DNA from: Pelotomaculum sp. UBA5255
GTDB taxonomy: Bacteria; Bacillota; Desulfotomaculia; Desulfotomaculales; Pelotomaculaceae
Length of the DNA: 5,433 bases
Assembly (NCBI GenBank): GCA_002408725.1
Contig: DHTR01000019.1
Location: forward strand, 1-5,433
Reading direction: 5' to 3'
Shown: one piece after another, positions 1 through 5,433 of the stretch
Layout of the letters: each line of letters opens with the position of its first letter
How positions within the stretch are numbered: position 1 is the stretch's first letter
Position numbers and translations under genes: made by a program
Notes under the pieces: model-generated
What the model saw: the letters and a program-made list of their open reading frames with translations, nothing else
Told to the model about the DNA's origin: nothing
The model's database searches: none

Positions 1-849
1 GTTGGCATCGTAATTCCGGAAAATTATGCTAAAAACGTCTCTTTAGGCCGCCAGTGCACTCTTTCCGTCCTGATTGACGGCAGTAACATGATCTATGCAA
101 CCAACGCCGCCAACACGATTTTAGCAGTTACCGGTACAATTAGCGCTAAAATTGGGATTAAAACCCTGATGATGAGGGGCGTTCACCCGAACCAGGCTAA
201 AGAAGCGTTCCTCTCCGTAACATTCCGCGAAGAGCCGTGGTTTAACCCGACCTTAAACTACGCTTATTTCCTGGTGCCGGCACTGGCCTTAAATCTCTGG
301 CAGCAGTGCTGCATGCTGGCGGCCTGCATGAACATCATCGGGGAAACCGGTCAGAAAAGCTGGGCCCAGTTAAAGGCAGCGGGGATTTCCAGATTCACGC
401 TTTTTTTCAGCAAATCCATTGTCCAGATTATCACCTTCATTTTGATGGTCCTGCCTGTTTATTATCTTTGTTTTCGCATTTTAAAGTTTCCCCTTGCCTG
501 TAGCTTTTGGATGCTTTTTTTGTTTACCCTGGTATTTGCCGTTTCGCTGCATGCAATCGGCACCCTGATGTCAAGCATCAGCGACAATGCCGTTAACGCT
601 TCCAGGTTTGGTATGCTTATTGCTGTTTCTTCCTTTATCCTCTGCGGCTACACCTGGCCCCTGGAGGCTATGCCCCAAATCGTGCAGCAAGCTGTTAAGG
701 TTCTGCCGCAAACGTGGTTTTTCCAGGGAATCAACTATCTCACATTTAAAGACCCGGGGTGGGCCTTCATGTCCCCCTTCTTTTTAGCACTGCTGATTAT
801 TGCGGCCGTTAACTACGCTGCAGCCGCATTCATTACTTCCCGGAGTTGA
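1..849 (+). CDS. ABC-2-type transporter permease, first of a tandem pair (5' partial)
   Basis: This is the C-terminal 282 residues of an integral membrane permease of an ABC exporter. The reading frame is open from base 1, so the gene starts outside the window; an internal ATG at 88 is not the start, because residues 1-29 (VGIVIPENYAKNV..., then LIDGSNM) align with AGVVIPEYFETKV...VYDASNL in the downstream permease. By that alignment about 95-100 residues are missing: the first membrane helix and part of the large extracytoplasmic domain. The rest shows the end of that domain, an FNPTLNYAYF segment leading into the membrane, and about five hydrophobic segments near residues 87-115, 134-157, 165-191, 202-219 and 257-279. 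The family signature near the last helices is CGYTWPLEAMP followed by LPQTW. The cytoplasmic stretch that normally reads like TREKE is degenerate here (GETGQKSW). Substrate unknown. Translation is probably coupled to the next gene. Confidence 0.9.
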   Translation, partial: VGIVIPENYAKNVSLGRQCTLSVLIDGSNMIYATNAANTILAVTGTISAKIGIKTLMMRGVHPNQAKEAFLSVTFREEPWFNPTLNYAYFLVPALALNLWQQCCMLAACMNIIGETGQKSWAQLKAAGISRFTLFFSKSIVQIITFILMVLPVYYLCFRILKFPLACSFWMLFLFTLVFAVSLHAIGTLMSSISDNAVNASRFGMLIAVSSFILCGYTWPLEAMPQIVQQAVKVLPQTWFFQGINYLTFKDPGWAFMSPFFLALLIIAAVNYAAAAFITSRS

Positions 850-853
850 GGAG
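848..853 (+). promoter_or_regulatory. Ribosome binding site of the second permease, overlapping the upstream stop
   Basis: GAGGAG begins inside the TGA stop (847-849) of the first permease and sits 9 bases before a TTG at 863. This spacing selects TTG 863 over the in-frame ATG at 872 (18 bases away) and over an upstream TTG at 800, which lies inside the preceding gene. The overlap of stop and binding site suggests translational coupling of the two subunits. Confidence 0.75.
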
Positions 854-862
854 TGGTCTCGG

Positions 863-2059
863 TTGAAACAAATGGCAGCTATTGCTTATTATGAAATGCT
901 GCAGATCCTGAAAGACAAAATTCTTTTTTTATTGGTGTTTGCCGTTCCCATCATTTACGCCTCCCTCTGCGGAGTGGTTTATTTCTCGGGAACTTTAACG
1001 GACATCCCGCTTGCCATTGTCGACCTGGACCAATCCAGGCTAAGCCGTGAAGTGGTTACGGCCTTTGATAATTCCCCGCGCTTTCATCTCGTTCAGGAAA
1101 TCAATACTTACCCCGCGCTGGAAGAAGGCATGAAAGAGGGGTCGGTCCGTGCCGGTGTCGTCATCCCTGAATACTTTGAGACAAAAGTTTCCCAACACCG
1201 GAATACAGAAGTTTTAACCGTCTACGACGCTTCAAACCTGATCTGGGGCTTAAATATCCGGAAGTACACCCTGGAGGTCATCGCCGGCTTTAGCGCCGGC
1301 TATACTGCCTCCTATCTTGCCGGCCTGGGCTTAACAAAGGCAGAAATCACAAATGCCTTGAACACAGTTCGGGGGAACATAGATGTCTGGTACAACCCTA
1401 CCTACAGCTACGCCAACTACATTATGTTAGGACTCGTTCTGATCATTATTCACCAAATTTGCTTGCTCTGCGTGAGCTTGACGGTAACCCGGGAAAAGGA
1501 GAACAATAGTTGGATCCAGTATCTTTGTTCGCCTGTCCCTGCCTGGAAGATCTTCCTGGGCAAATCGTTTCCCTACTTGATCACGAACATGATGAACTAC
1601 GGGCTGCTGATCTGGTTTGCCAGAAGCATTGTTCATGTTAAAATAGGAGGTTCAATCGGTTTAATCCTTTTACTGGGGCTGCTGTACGGGATCACGATTA
1701 CATCCGCCGGCTACTTTATCTCGCTTCATGCTCCCAACTCCCTGCAGGTGACCCGGTACCTGATGCTGCTATCTGTTCCCTTTTTCATGATCTCCGGCTA
1801 CTGCTGGCCCAAGACCCACATTCCGGCTCTTGTCAATGACCTGGCCCGTTTGCTTCCTCTTACCTGGATGACGGAGGCCTTCCGACTGGTGACCGTAAAA
1901 AACCTTGGCGCTCAGTACATTGCAAACAATATCCTGGCCCTGTTTGTAATGGCCCTGGTTTCAACTTTTTTTGCCCTGACTTTCAGCAAGCGCAGAAAAC
2001 CCCCGGCCAGTGGGGGCCTGGCAGTAAACTGCGGGGCCGCCTACCCCAAAAAAGATTGA
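863..2059 (+). CDS. ABC-2-type transporter permease, second of a tandem pair (complete)
   Basis: This 398-residue inner-membrane permease is homologous to the truncated gene before it. Visible layout: a short cytoplasmic N-terminus; helix 1 at about 19-41; a large extracytoplasmic domain at about 42-182 (IVDLDQSRLSREV, AGVVIPEYF, VYDASNL and YNPTYSYANY are typical of the ABC2_membrane_3/YhhJ-YbhR type); then five helices near 184-206, 236-258, 264-288, 299-316 and 353-374. The cytoplasmic motif VTREKENNSW...PVPAWKIFLGK (about 208-234) is the expected contact with the ATPase. The last-helix signature is SGYCWPKTHIP...LPLTW. The TTG start is chosen from the ribosome binding site. Length fits the family (about 370-400). 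The tandem arrangement recalls E. coli ybhS-ybhR, where two permeases work with an ATPase and an HlyD-type adaptor; such partners would be upstream of this window. The last 24 residues are hydrophilic (KRRKPPASGG...YPKKD), and their DNA also encodes a hairpin that could terminate the convergent spoIID transcript. Substrate unknown. Confidence 0.92.
   Translation: MKQMAAIAYYEMLQILKDKILFLLVFAVPIIYASLCGVVYFSGTLTDIPLAIVDLDQSRLSREVVTAFDNSPRFHLVQEINTYPALEEGMKEGSVRAGVVIPEYFETKVSQHRNTEVLTVYDASNLIWGLNIRKYTLEVIAGFSAGYTASYLAGLGLTKAEITNALNTVRGNIDVWYNPTYSYANYIMLGLVLIIIHQICLLCVSLTVTREKENNSWIQYLCSPVPAWKIFLGKSFPYLITNMMNYGLLIWFARSIVHVKIGGSIGLILLLGLLYGITITSAGYFISLHAPNSLQVTRYLMLLSVPFFMISGYCWPKTHIPALVNDLARLLPLTWMTEAFRLVTVKNLGAQYIANNILALFVMALVSTFFALTFSKRRKPPASGGLAVNCGAAYPKKD
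1996..2016 (-). terminator. Putative Rho-independent terminator of spoIID, inside the convergent permease gene
   Basis: Read on the minus strand, CCCCC-ACTGGCC-GGGGG is followed by TTTT then CT. It lies about 63 bases after the spoIID stop. The stem is short (5 G-C pairs) and the U-run is only four long, so termination may be partial. An alternative pairing GGCC-CCCACT-GGCC competes. On the plus strand the hairpin is followed by no T-run, so it would act only on the minus-strand transcript. Confidence 0.5.
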
Positions 2060-2079
2060 TGCACGATGAAAAATAAATC

Positions 2080-3051
2080 CTATTTATTGCGTCTTTCGGT
2101 TTCCGTGATTTCCGCCCCACTATAGTAATGCCCCAAAATGGTGCGGTAGTTGTAACCGTGCAGGGCCAGCCCTTTTGCCCCGTACTGGCAGAGGCCCACC
2201 CCGTGGCCGTATCCGGTAGTGGTAAAGGTAATCTCACCGTTCTCCACCCTCCAGGTAAAATTGGTTGAGCGCAGGCCCAGCAAGTCCCTGACCGCCACGG
2301 CGGGAAAGGAGCGACCTCCGATGAGCAGACTTTTCGGTCTGCCGGTGGCCGTTTTTTCAGCCGCCTTAATTTCCGGTGGGCTATTTTGTTTTCCCGAGGC
2401 CGGAACGGCGGATAATGTTGTGCCCAGAGCCTGGTCCACCTGCTCAAAGCTGAAAGAAACCGCATGGCAGGGTTCCGGATCTGTTTCATATGGGCAGGGA
2501 ACGCTACGCAGGTAGGGTACTTTAAATTTCCAAACATCCTCGGAATTCTCCGTCTGCCCGCCGCAGGAGGCGTGGTAGGCCGGGTCGATCAACTGACCCT
2601 GGTAGGTAAGCACCTGACCCCTGGTTTCATCAACTGCCTGCTTCACCTTGTAATAGTACTGATAATATTGAAGCGTTCCCCACCGTTCCTTTAATTCTTC
2701 CCGAGACAGCCAGGCCTGGCCGTGGCGATGGTCATCGCACAAATCGGCCCCCGGGTGCAGCGGGTTTTCCACACCACCGGCCCCCAGGCGCTTGACGGCA
2801 AAAGTCCTGGCTGCAACAGCCTGGGCCTTTAACGCTTCCAGGGAAAATTCCGCCGGCATTTCTGCTGCCACCACACCCACCAGGTAGTCTTCCAGCGGCA
2901 TTTTCACGGTTTTGTCTTCTCCGTGCAGGTACACCCGGACAATGGTTGCACCGGAAAAAAACCTCACCGGAATTTGCCCGTTAAAAACGCAAGGGAGCCC
3001 CAGAACCAGTGCAATTGAAAGAAACAAGAAGCCAACCATGAACCTGCGCAA
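2080..3051 (-). CDS. spoIID: Stage II sporulation protein D, peptidoglycan lytic transglycosylase
   Basis: SpoIID is a membrane-anchored lytic transglycosylase that, with SpoIIP and SpoIIM, degrades septal peptidoglycan so the mother-cell membrane can engulf the forespore. The 323-residue product (B. subtilis: about 340) has a membrane anchor at about 5-24, then the SpoIID domain. VRVYLHGEDK and MPLEDYLVGVVAAEMPAEF carry the expected catalytic Glu (E64), followed by LEALKAQAVAARTFA. Later come YHASCGGQTENSEDVW (about 159-174) and the C-terminal GYGHGVGLCQYGAKGLA (about 280-296). The region HPGADLCDDHRHGQAW (99-114) matches the zinc site of clostridial SpoIID, except that the usual second Cys is Gly (G111) and an extra His (H108) is present. 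The TTG start at 3051 lies 7 bases after AGAGGTG. The frame stays open upstream to 3177, but that stretch contains the promoter and has no better start. Only 20 bases separate its stop from that of the convergent permease gene. Confidence 0.96.
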   Translation of the reverse strand: MRRFMVGFLFLSIALVLGLPCVFNGQIPVRFFSGATIVRVYLHGEDKTVKMPLEDYLVGVVAAEMPAEFSLEALKAQAVAARTFAVKRLGAGGVENPLHPGADLCDDHRHGQAWLSREELKERWGTLQYYQYYYKVKQAVDETRGQVLTYQGQLIDPAYHASCGGQTENSEDVWKFKVPYLRSVPCPYETDPEPCHAVSFSFEQVDQALGTTLSAVPASGKQNSPPEIKAAEKTATGRPKSLLIGGRSFPAVAVRDLLGLRSTNFTWRVENGEITFTTTGYGHGVGLCQYGAKGLALHGYNYRTILGHYYSGAEITETERRNK

Positions 3052-3058
3052 CGGAAAA

Positions 3059-3065
3059 CACCTCT
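3059..3065 (-). promoter_or_regulatory. Ribosome binding site of spoIID
   Basis: AGAGGTG on the minus strand, followed by a 7-base spacer and then TTG at 3051. The in-frame ATG at 3039 is 19 bases from the site, too far, so TTG is the likely start. It adds four residues (M-R-R-F), including two basic ones before the hydrophobic anchor, as expected for an N-in membrane anchor. Confidence 0.75.
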
Positions 3066-3113
3066 GCCAGTTATTTGAATAGTGAATAACACATGCCGGC
3101 CTGCTGCACTGTA

Positions 3114-3139
3114 ATCTTGTAAACAAATCTTTACAAGAT
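3114..3139 (-). repeat. 10-bp perfect inverted repeat at the predicted spoIID transcript start
   Basis: On the minus strand ATCTTGTAAA and TTTACAAGAT are exact reverse complements around a 6-base loop (GATTTG). The repeat starts about 7 bases after the -10-like element, so it would either be an operator at the start site or a stem-loop at the very 5' end of the spoIID mRNA. Outer bases extend it: CTGTA (plus 3109-3113) is complementary to TACAG (3153-3157), leaving a 13-base bulge. No T-run follows on either strand, so it is not a normal terminator. Function unproven. Confidence 0.6.
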
Positions 3140-3145
3140 ATATTA

Positions 3146-3175
3146 TCTGTATTACAGGGCGTGGGAAAATATAAC
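3146..3175 (-). promoter_or_regulatory. Sigma-E-like promoter of spoIID
   Basis: On the minus strand GTTATATT (3175-3168) and AATACAGA (3153-3146) are separated by 14 bases. They resemble the sigma-E -35 (KMATATT: 6 of 7) and -10 (CATACAMT: ATACA core kept, 5 of 8) at the usual 13-15 base spacing. spoIID is a classic mother-cell sigma-E gene in B. subtilis, which supports the reading. Predicted transcription start is near 3139, giving a leader of about 90 bases. Confidence 0.55.
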
Positions 3176-3262
3176 ATATTATTCAGGTGTTTTATTTGAT
3201 TGATTTTTACAATGACTTTAAAAGTTCTCTAAACCCACCAACGGCAAACAGTCCGGCCAACC

Positions 3263-4522
3263 TTATTTACCCGGTCCAGACCGCCGGATATCCGCCCCCA
3301 GGTTCCTCAGTTTCTCCTCCAGGCGGTCATACCCCCGGTCTATATGATAGACGTTGCCGATTTCACTTTCCCCCTCCGCAGCCAGGCCGGCAATTACCAG
3401 TGCCGCACCGGCCCGCAGGTCGGTAGCCTTCACCGGGGCGCCGTTAAGCCGGGGCACACCCTGAACAACTGCCGTTCTGCCTTCAATCTTTATTCTGGCC
3501 CCCATCCGTTTCAGCTCATTGGCATGCATAAACCGGTTTTCAAAAACCGTTTCAGTAACCACACTGGTCCCTTTTGCCAGGCTCAGGACCGCCATCAACT
3601 GAGCCTGCATATCGGTAGGAAAGCCCGGGTAGGGCATTGTCTTGAGATCAACCGGACGCAATTGTTCGCCGCCGGCTACCCGGATGCAGTTCTCATACTC
3701 CTCTACACTCACCCCGGCCTCTCTCAGCTTGGCTATAACCGGCTTGAGGTGATCGCAGATCACGTTGTCCACCAGCATGTCCCCACCGGTGATGGCTGCC
3801 GCCGTTAAAAACGTTCCCGCTTCGATCCGGTCCGGGATTACGGTGTGGACTGCTCCGCTCAGGCGGGGCACGCCTTCTACCCGGATGACTTTTGTTCCGG
3901 CTCCCTTGATTCTGGCGCCCATGTTGTTTAAAAAATTGACCAGGTCCACAATCTCCGGTTCTTCGGCAGCATTTTCAATAATGGTGTGGCCCTTTGCTAG
4001 ACAGGCGGCCATGAGCAGGTTCTCGGTAGCGCCCACACTGGGAAAATCGAGGTAAATCCTACTTCCGGTCAGGACGCCGGCTGCGGCCTCAATGCAGCCG
4101 TGTCCGTAAATAACCCTGGCGCCCATAGCTTTAAAGCCTTTCAAATGCAGGTCGATGGGCCGGGTACCAATAGCGCAACCCCCCGGCAACGGCATTACGG
4201 CCCTTCCGGTACGGGCCAGGAGAGGGCCCATCACGAGGAAGGAAGCCCGCATCAACCGCACGTATTCATAGGGCGCCTCGGCTTCCTTGAGGTCCGGCAC
4301 GGAAACGGTGACTTCCCCTTCACTCCTGGAAATCCTGGCTCCTAACTTCTCAATCAATTTGCAAATGGTCGTGACGTCGGCCAGGCTGGGAATATCCTGC
4401 AAGATACAGGTTCCTTCCGACAGGAGGGAGGCGGCAATAATGGGTAGGACGGCATTTTTAGCGCCGCTCACTTTGACGGAGCCCTTCAGGTTTTTTCCAC
4501 CGCGTACAATTAGCTTTTCCAC
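3263..4522 (-). CDS. murA: UDP-N-acetylglucosamine 1-carboxyvinyltransferase (MurA)
   Basis: MurA is the cytoplasmic enzyme that transfers enolpyruvyl from phosphoenolpyruvate to UDP-N-acetylglucosamine, the first committed step of peptidoglycan synthesis. The 419-residue length matches the family (417-436). Key residues fall where E. coli MurA predicts: K22/N23 in SGAKNAVLP; the active-site loop PGGCAIGTRPIDLH with Cys at residue 116 (the residue alkylated by fosfomycin, so not a Cys-to-Asp resistant form); Asp304 in GFPTDMQAQ; Arg330 in ENRFMH; Arg396 in HIDRGYDRLEEKL. It starts at GTG 4522, giving the usual N-terminus MEKLIVRGGKNLKG; an ATG further upstream at 4576 lies inside ywmB and would add 18 unrelated residues. 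The gene starts 13 bases after ywmB, and spoIID follows 211 bases later. That context matches the murAA (murA1) locus of Bacillus, so this is probably the main housekeeping paralog. No clear terminator follows it, so read-through into spoIID is possible. Confidence 0.98.
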   Translation of the reverse strand: MEKLIVRGGKNLKGSVKVSGAKNAVLPIIAASLLSEGTCILQDIPSLADVTTICKLIEKLGARISRSEGEVTVSVPDLKEAEAPYEYVRLMRASFLVMGPLLARTGRAVMPLPGGCAIGTRPIDLHLKGFKAMGARVIYGHGCIEAAAGVLTGSRIYLDFPSVGATENLLMAACLAKGHTIIENAAEEPEIVDLVNFLNNMGARIKGAGTKVIRVEGVPRLSGAVHTVIPDRIEAGTFLTAAAITGGDMLVDNVICDHLKPVIAKLREAGVSVEEYENCIRVAGGEQLRPVDLKTMPYPGFPTDMQAQLMAVLSLAKGTSVVTETVFENRFMHANELKRMGARIKIEGRTAVVQGVPRLNGAPVKATDLRAGAALVIAGLAAEGESEIGNVYHIDRGYDRLEEKLRNLGADIRRSGPGK

Positions 4523-4534
4523 CGGATCCCCCCT
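4523..4534 (-). promoter_or_regulatory. Ribosome binding site of murA in the 13-base ywmB-murA gap
   Basis: AGGGGGGA followed by TCCG and then the GTG start at 4522. The whole gap between the ywmB stop (TAG, 4538-4536) and murA is this site, so there is no room for a separate promoter and the two genes must share a transcript or be served from within ywmB. Confidence 0.75.
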
Positions 4535-4535
4535 G

Positions 4536-5306
4536 CTAGTATTCCGTAAAAATGACCGGAGAGGCCGCATAGACATACGTGACGTGCTCCACCGGGCTGC
4601 TGCGCAGGGCTACATTGAGGTTGATTTCTTTATTGTCGTAACGAAGGTCACTGATGAACTGCGGGCTTAAACCCGTTAAACTGACCAGGTTGTCTTTCAC
4701 GGTTTTCTCTTGAATGCCGGCGTCGGCCTGGTTCATCATCTTTTCAGCGCCTGTTAAAAGTTCCTCGCCGTTTAACTCGCTTTTAATTTTTCCCGCGTAG
4801 GTTATAGCCGTACGGCTCTCCTCGCCGCAGCCGCTCAGAGCTTTCCGGATTTTACGCTTATAAAGTCCCGTTTTTTTGCTGTCTACCCCGTCCAGGCTGA
4901 CCATCACGTGGGAGATCTTCTTACCCTTTTCAATTTCCATCGTTTGACCTACTACGGAAATTGCGCAACCCCCATCCAGCAGACCCTCCAAGCGGATTCC
5001 GCAGGCATATGGATTTTGCCAGCTTTCATACCTGCGGCCCTCCCCGGACAGTTTCAGCCGCGTAGCAACCTGGCTCACCAGCTCCCGGGGATCATGGGTC
5101 CCGGTTGTTCCTTCGTCAACCCTGACCCAACCGGCGACATTCACAGAGCTCAGTTCGGCCCCGGAACACTTAATCAGCCCGAGCAGGGCGGTGTTTTCCC
5201 GGTAAGCGCTGAAAACGTTCCTGCAGGCGGGGGAAAAAGCAAATGCCAGCAGGAAAACCACTACAATTACGCTTGATCCTGTCAACCATTGGTGTTTTTT
5301 AAACAT
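4536..5306 (-). CDS. ywmB: YwmB-family exported protein (DUF1779, TATA-box-binding-like fold)
   Basis: A 256-residue protein of the YwmB family, whose biochemical role is not established; the fold is called TATA-box-binding-like, but nothing implies DNA binding outside the membrane. The N-terminus is basic (MFKKHQW) with a hydrophobic stretch at about 8-27, so it is a signal peptide or membrane anchor and the rest is extracytoplasmic. Further features are a GWVRVDEG segment (about 59-66), LDGGCAISVVGQTMEIEKGKK, and the family-typical C-terminus ASPVIFTEY (B. subtilis YwmB also ends in a TEY-like sequence, from memory). Four Cys lie after the anchor region, near residues 45, 100, 112 and 157, which could form disulfides. 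The ATG at 5306 is chosen because GGAAGGA ends 5 bases upstream; the ATG at 5312 overlaps that site. Position directly before murA, with spoIID next, is the strongest support for the family call. Confidence 0.85.
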   Translation of the reverse strand: MFKKHQWLTGSSVIVVVFLLAFAFSPACRNVFSAYRENTALLGLIKCSGAELSSVNVAGWVRVDEGTTGTHDPRELVSQVATRLKLSGEGRRYESWQNPYACGIRLEGLLDGGCAISVVGQTMEIEKGKKISHVMVSLDGVDSKKTGLYKRKIRKALSGCGEESRTAITYAGKIKSELNGEELLTGAEKMMNQADAGIQEKTVKDNLVSLTGLSPQFISDLRYDNKEINLNVALRSSPVEHVTYVYAASPVIFTEY

Positions 5307-5433
5307 GAGCATCCTTCCAGTATGAAGAGTAAACGTTCATGCTCCTATTCTTACCATTTTTTTCAATGCAGATACAAAATTCGCTGTACTGCTCATTAAT
5401 TAAGAAAGCCAACCTCTGCGACCTTTTTTCAAT
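5307..5433 (-). other. Upstream region of ywmB, with a possible 3' end of another frame
   Basis: This 127-base AT-rich stretch holds the ywmB ribosome binding site (GGAAGGA, 5318-5312) but no convincing sigma-A promoter; TTG-starting -35-like hexamers are present without a good TATAAT partner. One minus-strand frame is open from the window edge to a TAA at 5301-5299, overlapping the ywmB start by 8 bases (44 codons, ...NVYSSYWKDAHV). It does not look like a known neighbour of ywmB and is rich in Asn, Lys and AGG codons unlike the genes here, so I doubt it is coding. Near-copies of ATTGAAAAAA start at 5433 and 5367 on the minus strand. Confidence 0.35.

Noticed and set aside
2033..2047. GGGG-CCGCCTA-CCCC hairpin at the permease 3' end, followed by AAAAAA
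   Set aside because: Only four pairs, and the adenine run is on the wrong side for termination on either strand.
2072..2088. Inverted repeat AATAAAT-CCT-ATTTATT between the convergent genes, as a two-way terminator
   Set aside because: The stem is A-T only with a 3-base loop and overlaps the spoIID stop; too weak to terminate and without a following T-run.
1983..2537. 184-codon open frame on the minus strand overlapping the spoIID 3' part and the permease end
   Set aside because: It is in another frame of spoIID, has an Arg/Pro/Trp-rich low-quality composition and no ribosome binding site; the spoIID frame contains all family motifs.
3052..3177. In-frame 42-codon extension of spoIID to 3177
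   Set aside because: It contains the promoter-like elements and hairpin, is Cys/Asn-rich without similarity to SpoIID, and the ribosome binding site points to TTG 3051.
3344..3808. Long open frames on the plus strand opposite murA (also 3765-4055, 4100-4345 and 4287-4670)
   Set aside because: All are antisense to a full-length MurA with intact active-site residues; their translations show no recognisable domain.
5343..5402. 19-codon frame (MSSTANFVS...) on the minus strand upstream of ywmB
   Set aside because: No ribosome binding site in front of its ATG and too short to support; likely chance in AT-rich sequence.
5350..5433. Sigma-A promoter for ywmB using TTGGCT, TTGTAT or TTGAAA as -35
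   Set aside because: None has an acceptable TATAAT-like partner at 16-18 bases; the real promoter may lie beyond the window.
1..5433. CRISPR array, tRNA/rRNA genes, insertion sequences, phage or attachment sites
   Set aside because: No spaced direct repeats, transposase-like frames, terminal inverted repeats or RNA-gene signatures were seen on reading both strands.

Overview
The window looks like chromosome of an endospore-forming, anaerobic-type Firmicute (class Clostridia, perhaps a Peptococcaceae/Desulfotomaculum-like lineage). The basis is a stage II sporulation gene (spoIID), a Gram-positive-type MurA, the order ywmB-murA-spoIID that is also found in Bacillus and many clostridia, strong purine-rich ribosome binding sites, and frequent TTG/GTG starts. 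The genus is inference; no rRNA or other marker is present.

Left part, plus strand (1-2059): two tandem, paralogous ABC-2-type permease genes. The first is cut by the left window edge and lacks roughly its first 95-100 residues. The second is complete (398 aa) and starts 13 bases after the stop of the first, with its ribosome binding site overlapping that stop. Together they look like the heterodimeric membrane part of an ABC exporter (similar in layout to E. coli YbhS/YbhR). The ATPase, and any membrane-fusion subunit, would lie off the left edge.

Middle and right part, minus strand (5306 down to 2080): ywmB (256 aa), murA (419 aa) and spoIID (323 aa). ywmB and murA are 13 bases apart and are almost certainly co-transcribed. 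A 211-base gap separates murA from spoIID. It carries a sigma-E-like promoter, followed at the predicted transcript start by a 10-bp perfect inverted repeat, so spoIID probably has its own mother-cell promoter in addition to any read-through. A GC-rich hairpin with a short T-run that could end the spoIID transcript lies inside the 3' end of the convergent permease gene; the two genes' stop codons are only 20 bases apart.

Functionally the minus-strand block joins the first committed step of peptidoglycan precursor synthesis (MurA) to a peptidoglycan-cleaving engulfment enzyme (SpoIID) and an exported protein of unknown role (YwmB). I see no CRISPR array, RNA gene, insertion sequence or clearly new multi-gene system. 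The points most worth a second look are an altered putative zinc site in SpoIID, the hairpin at the predicted spoIID transcript start, and the terminator embedded in the permease C-terminal tail.
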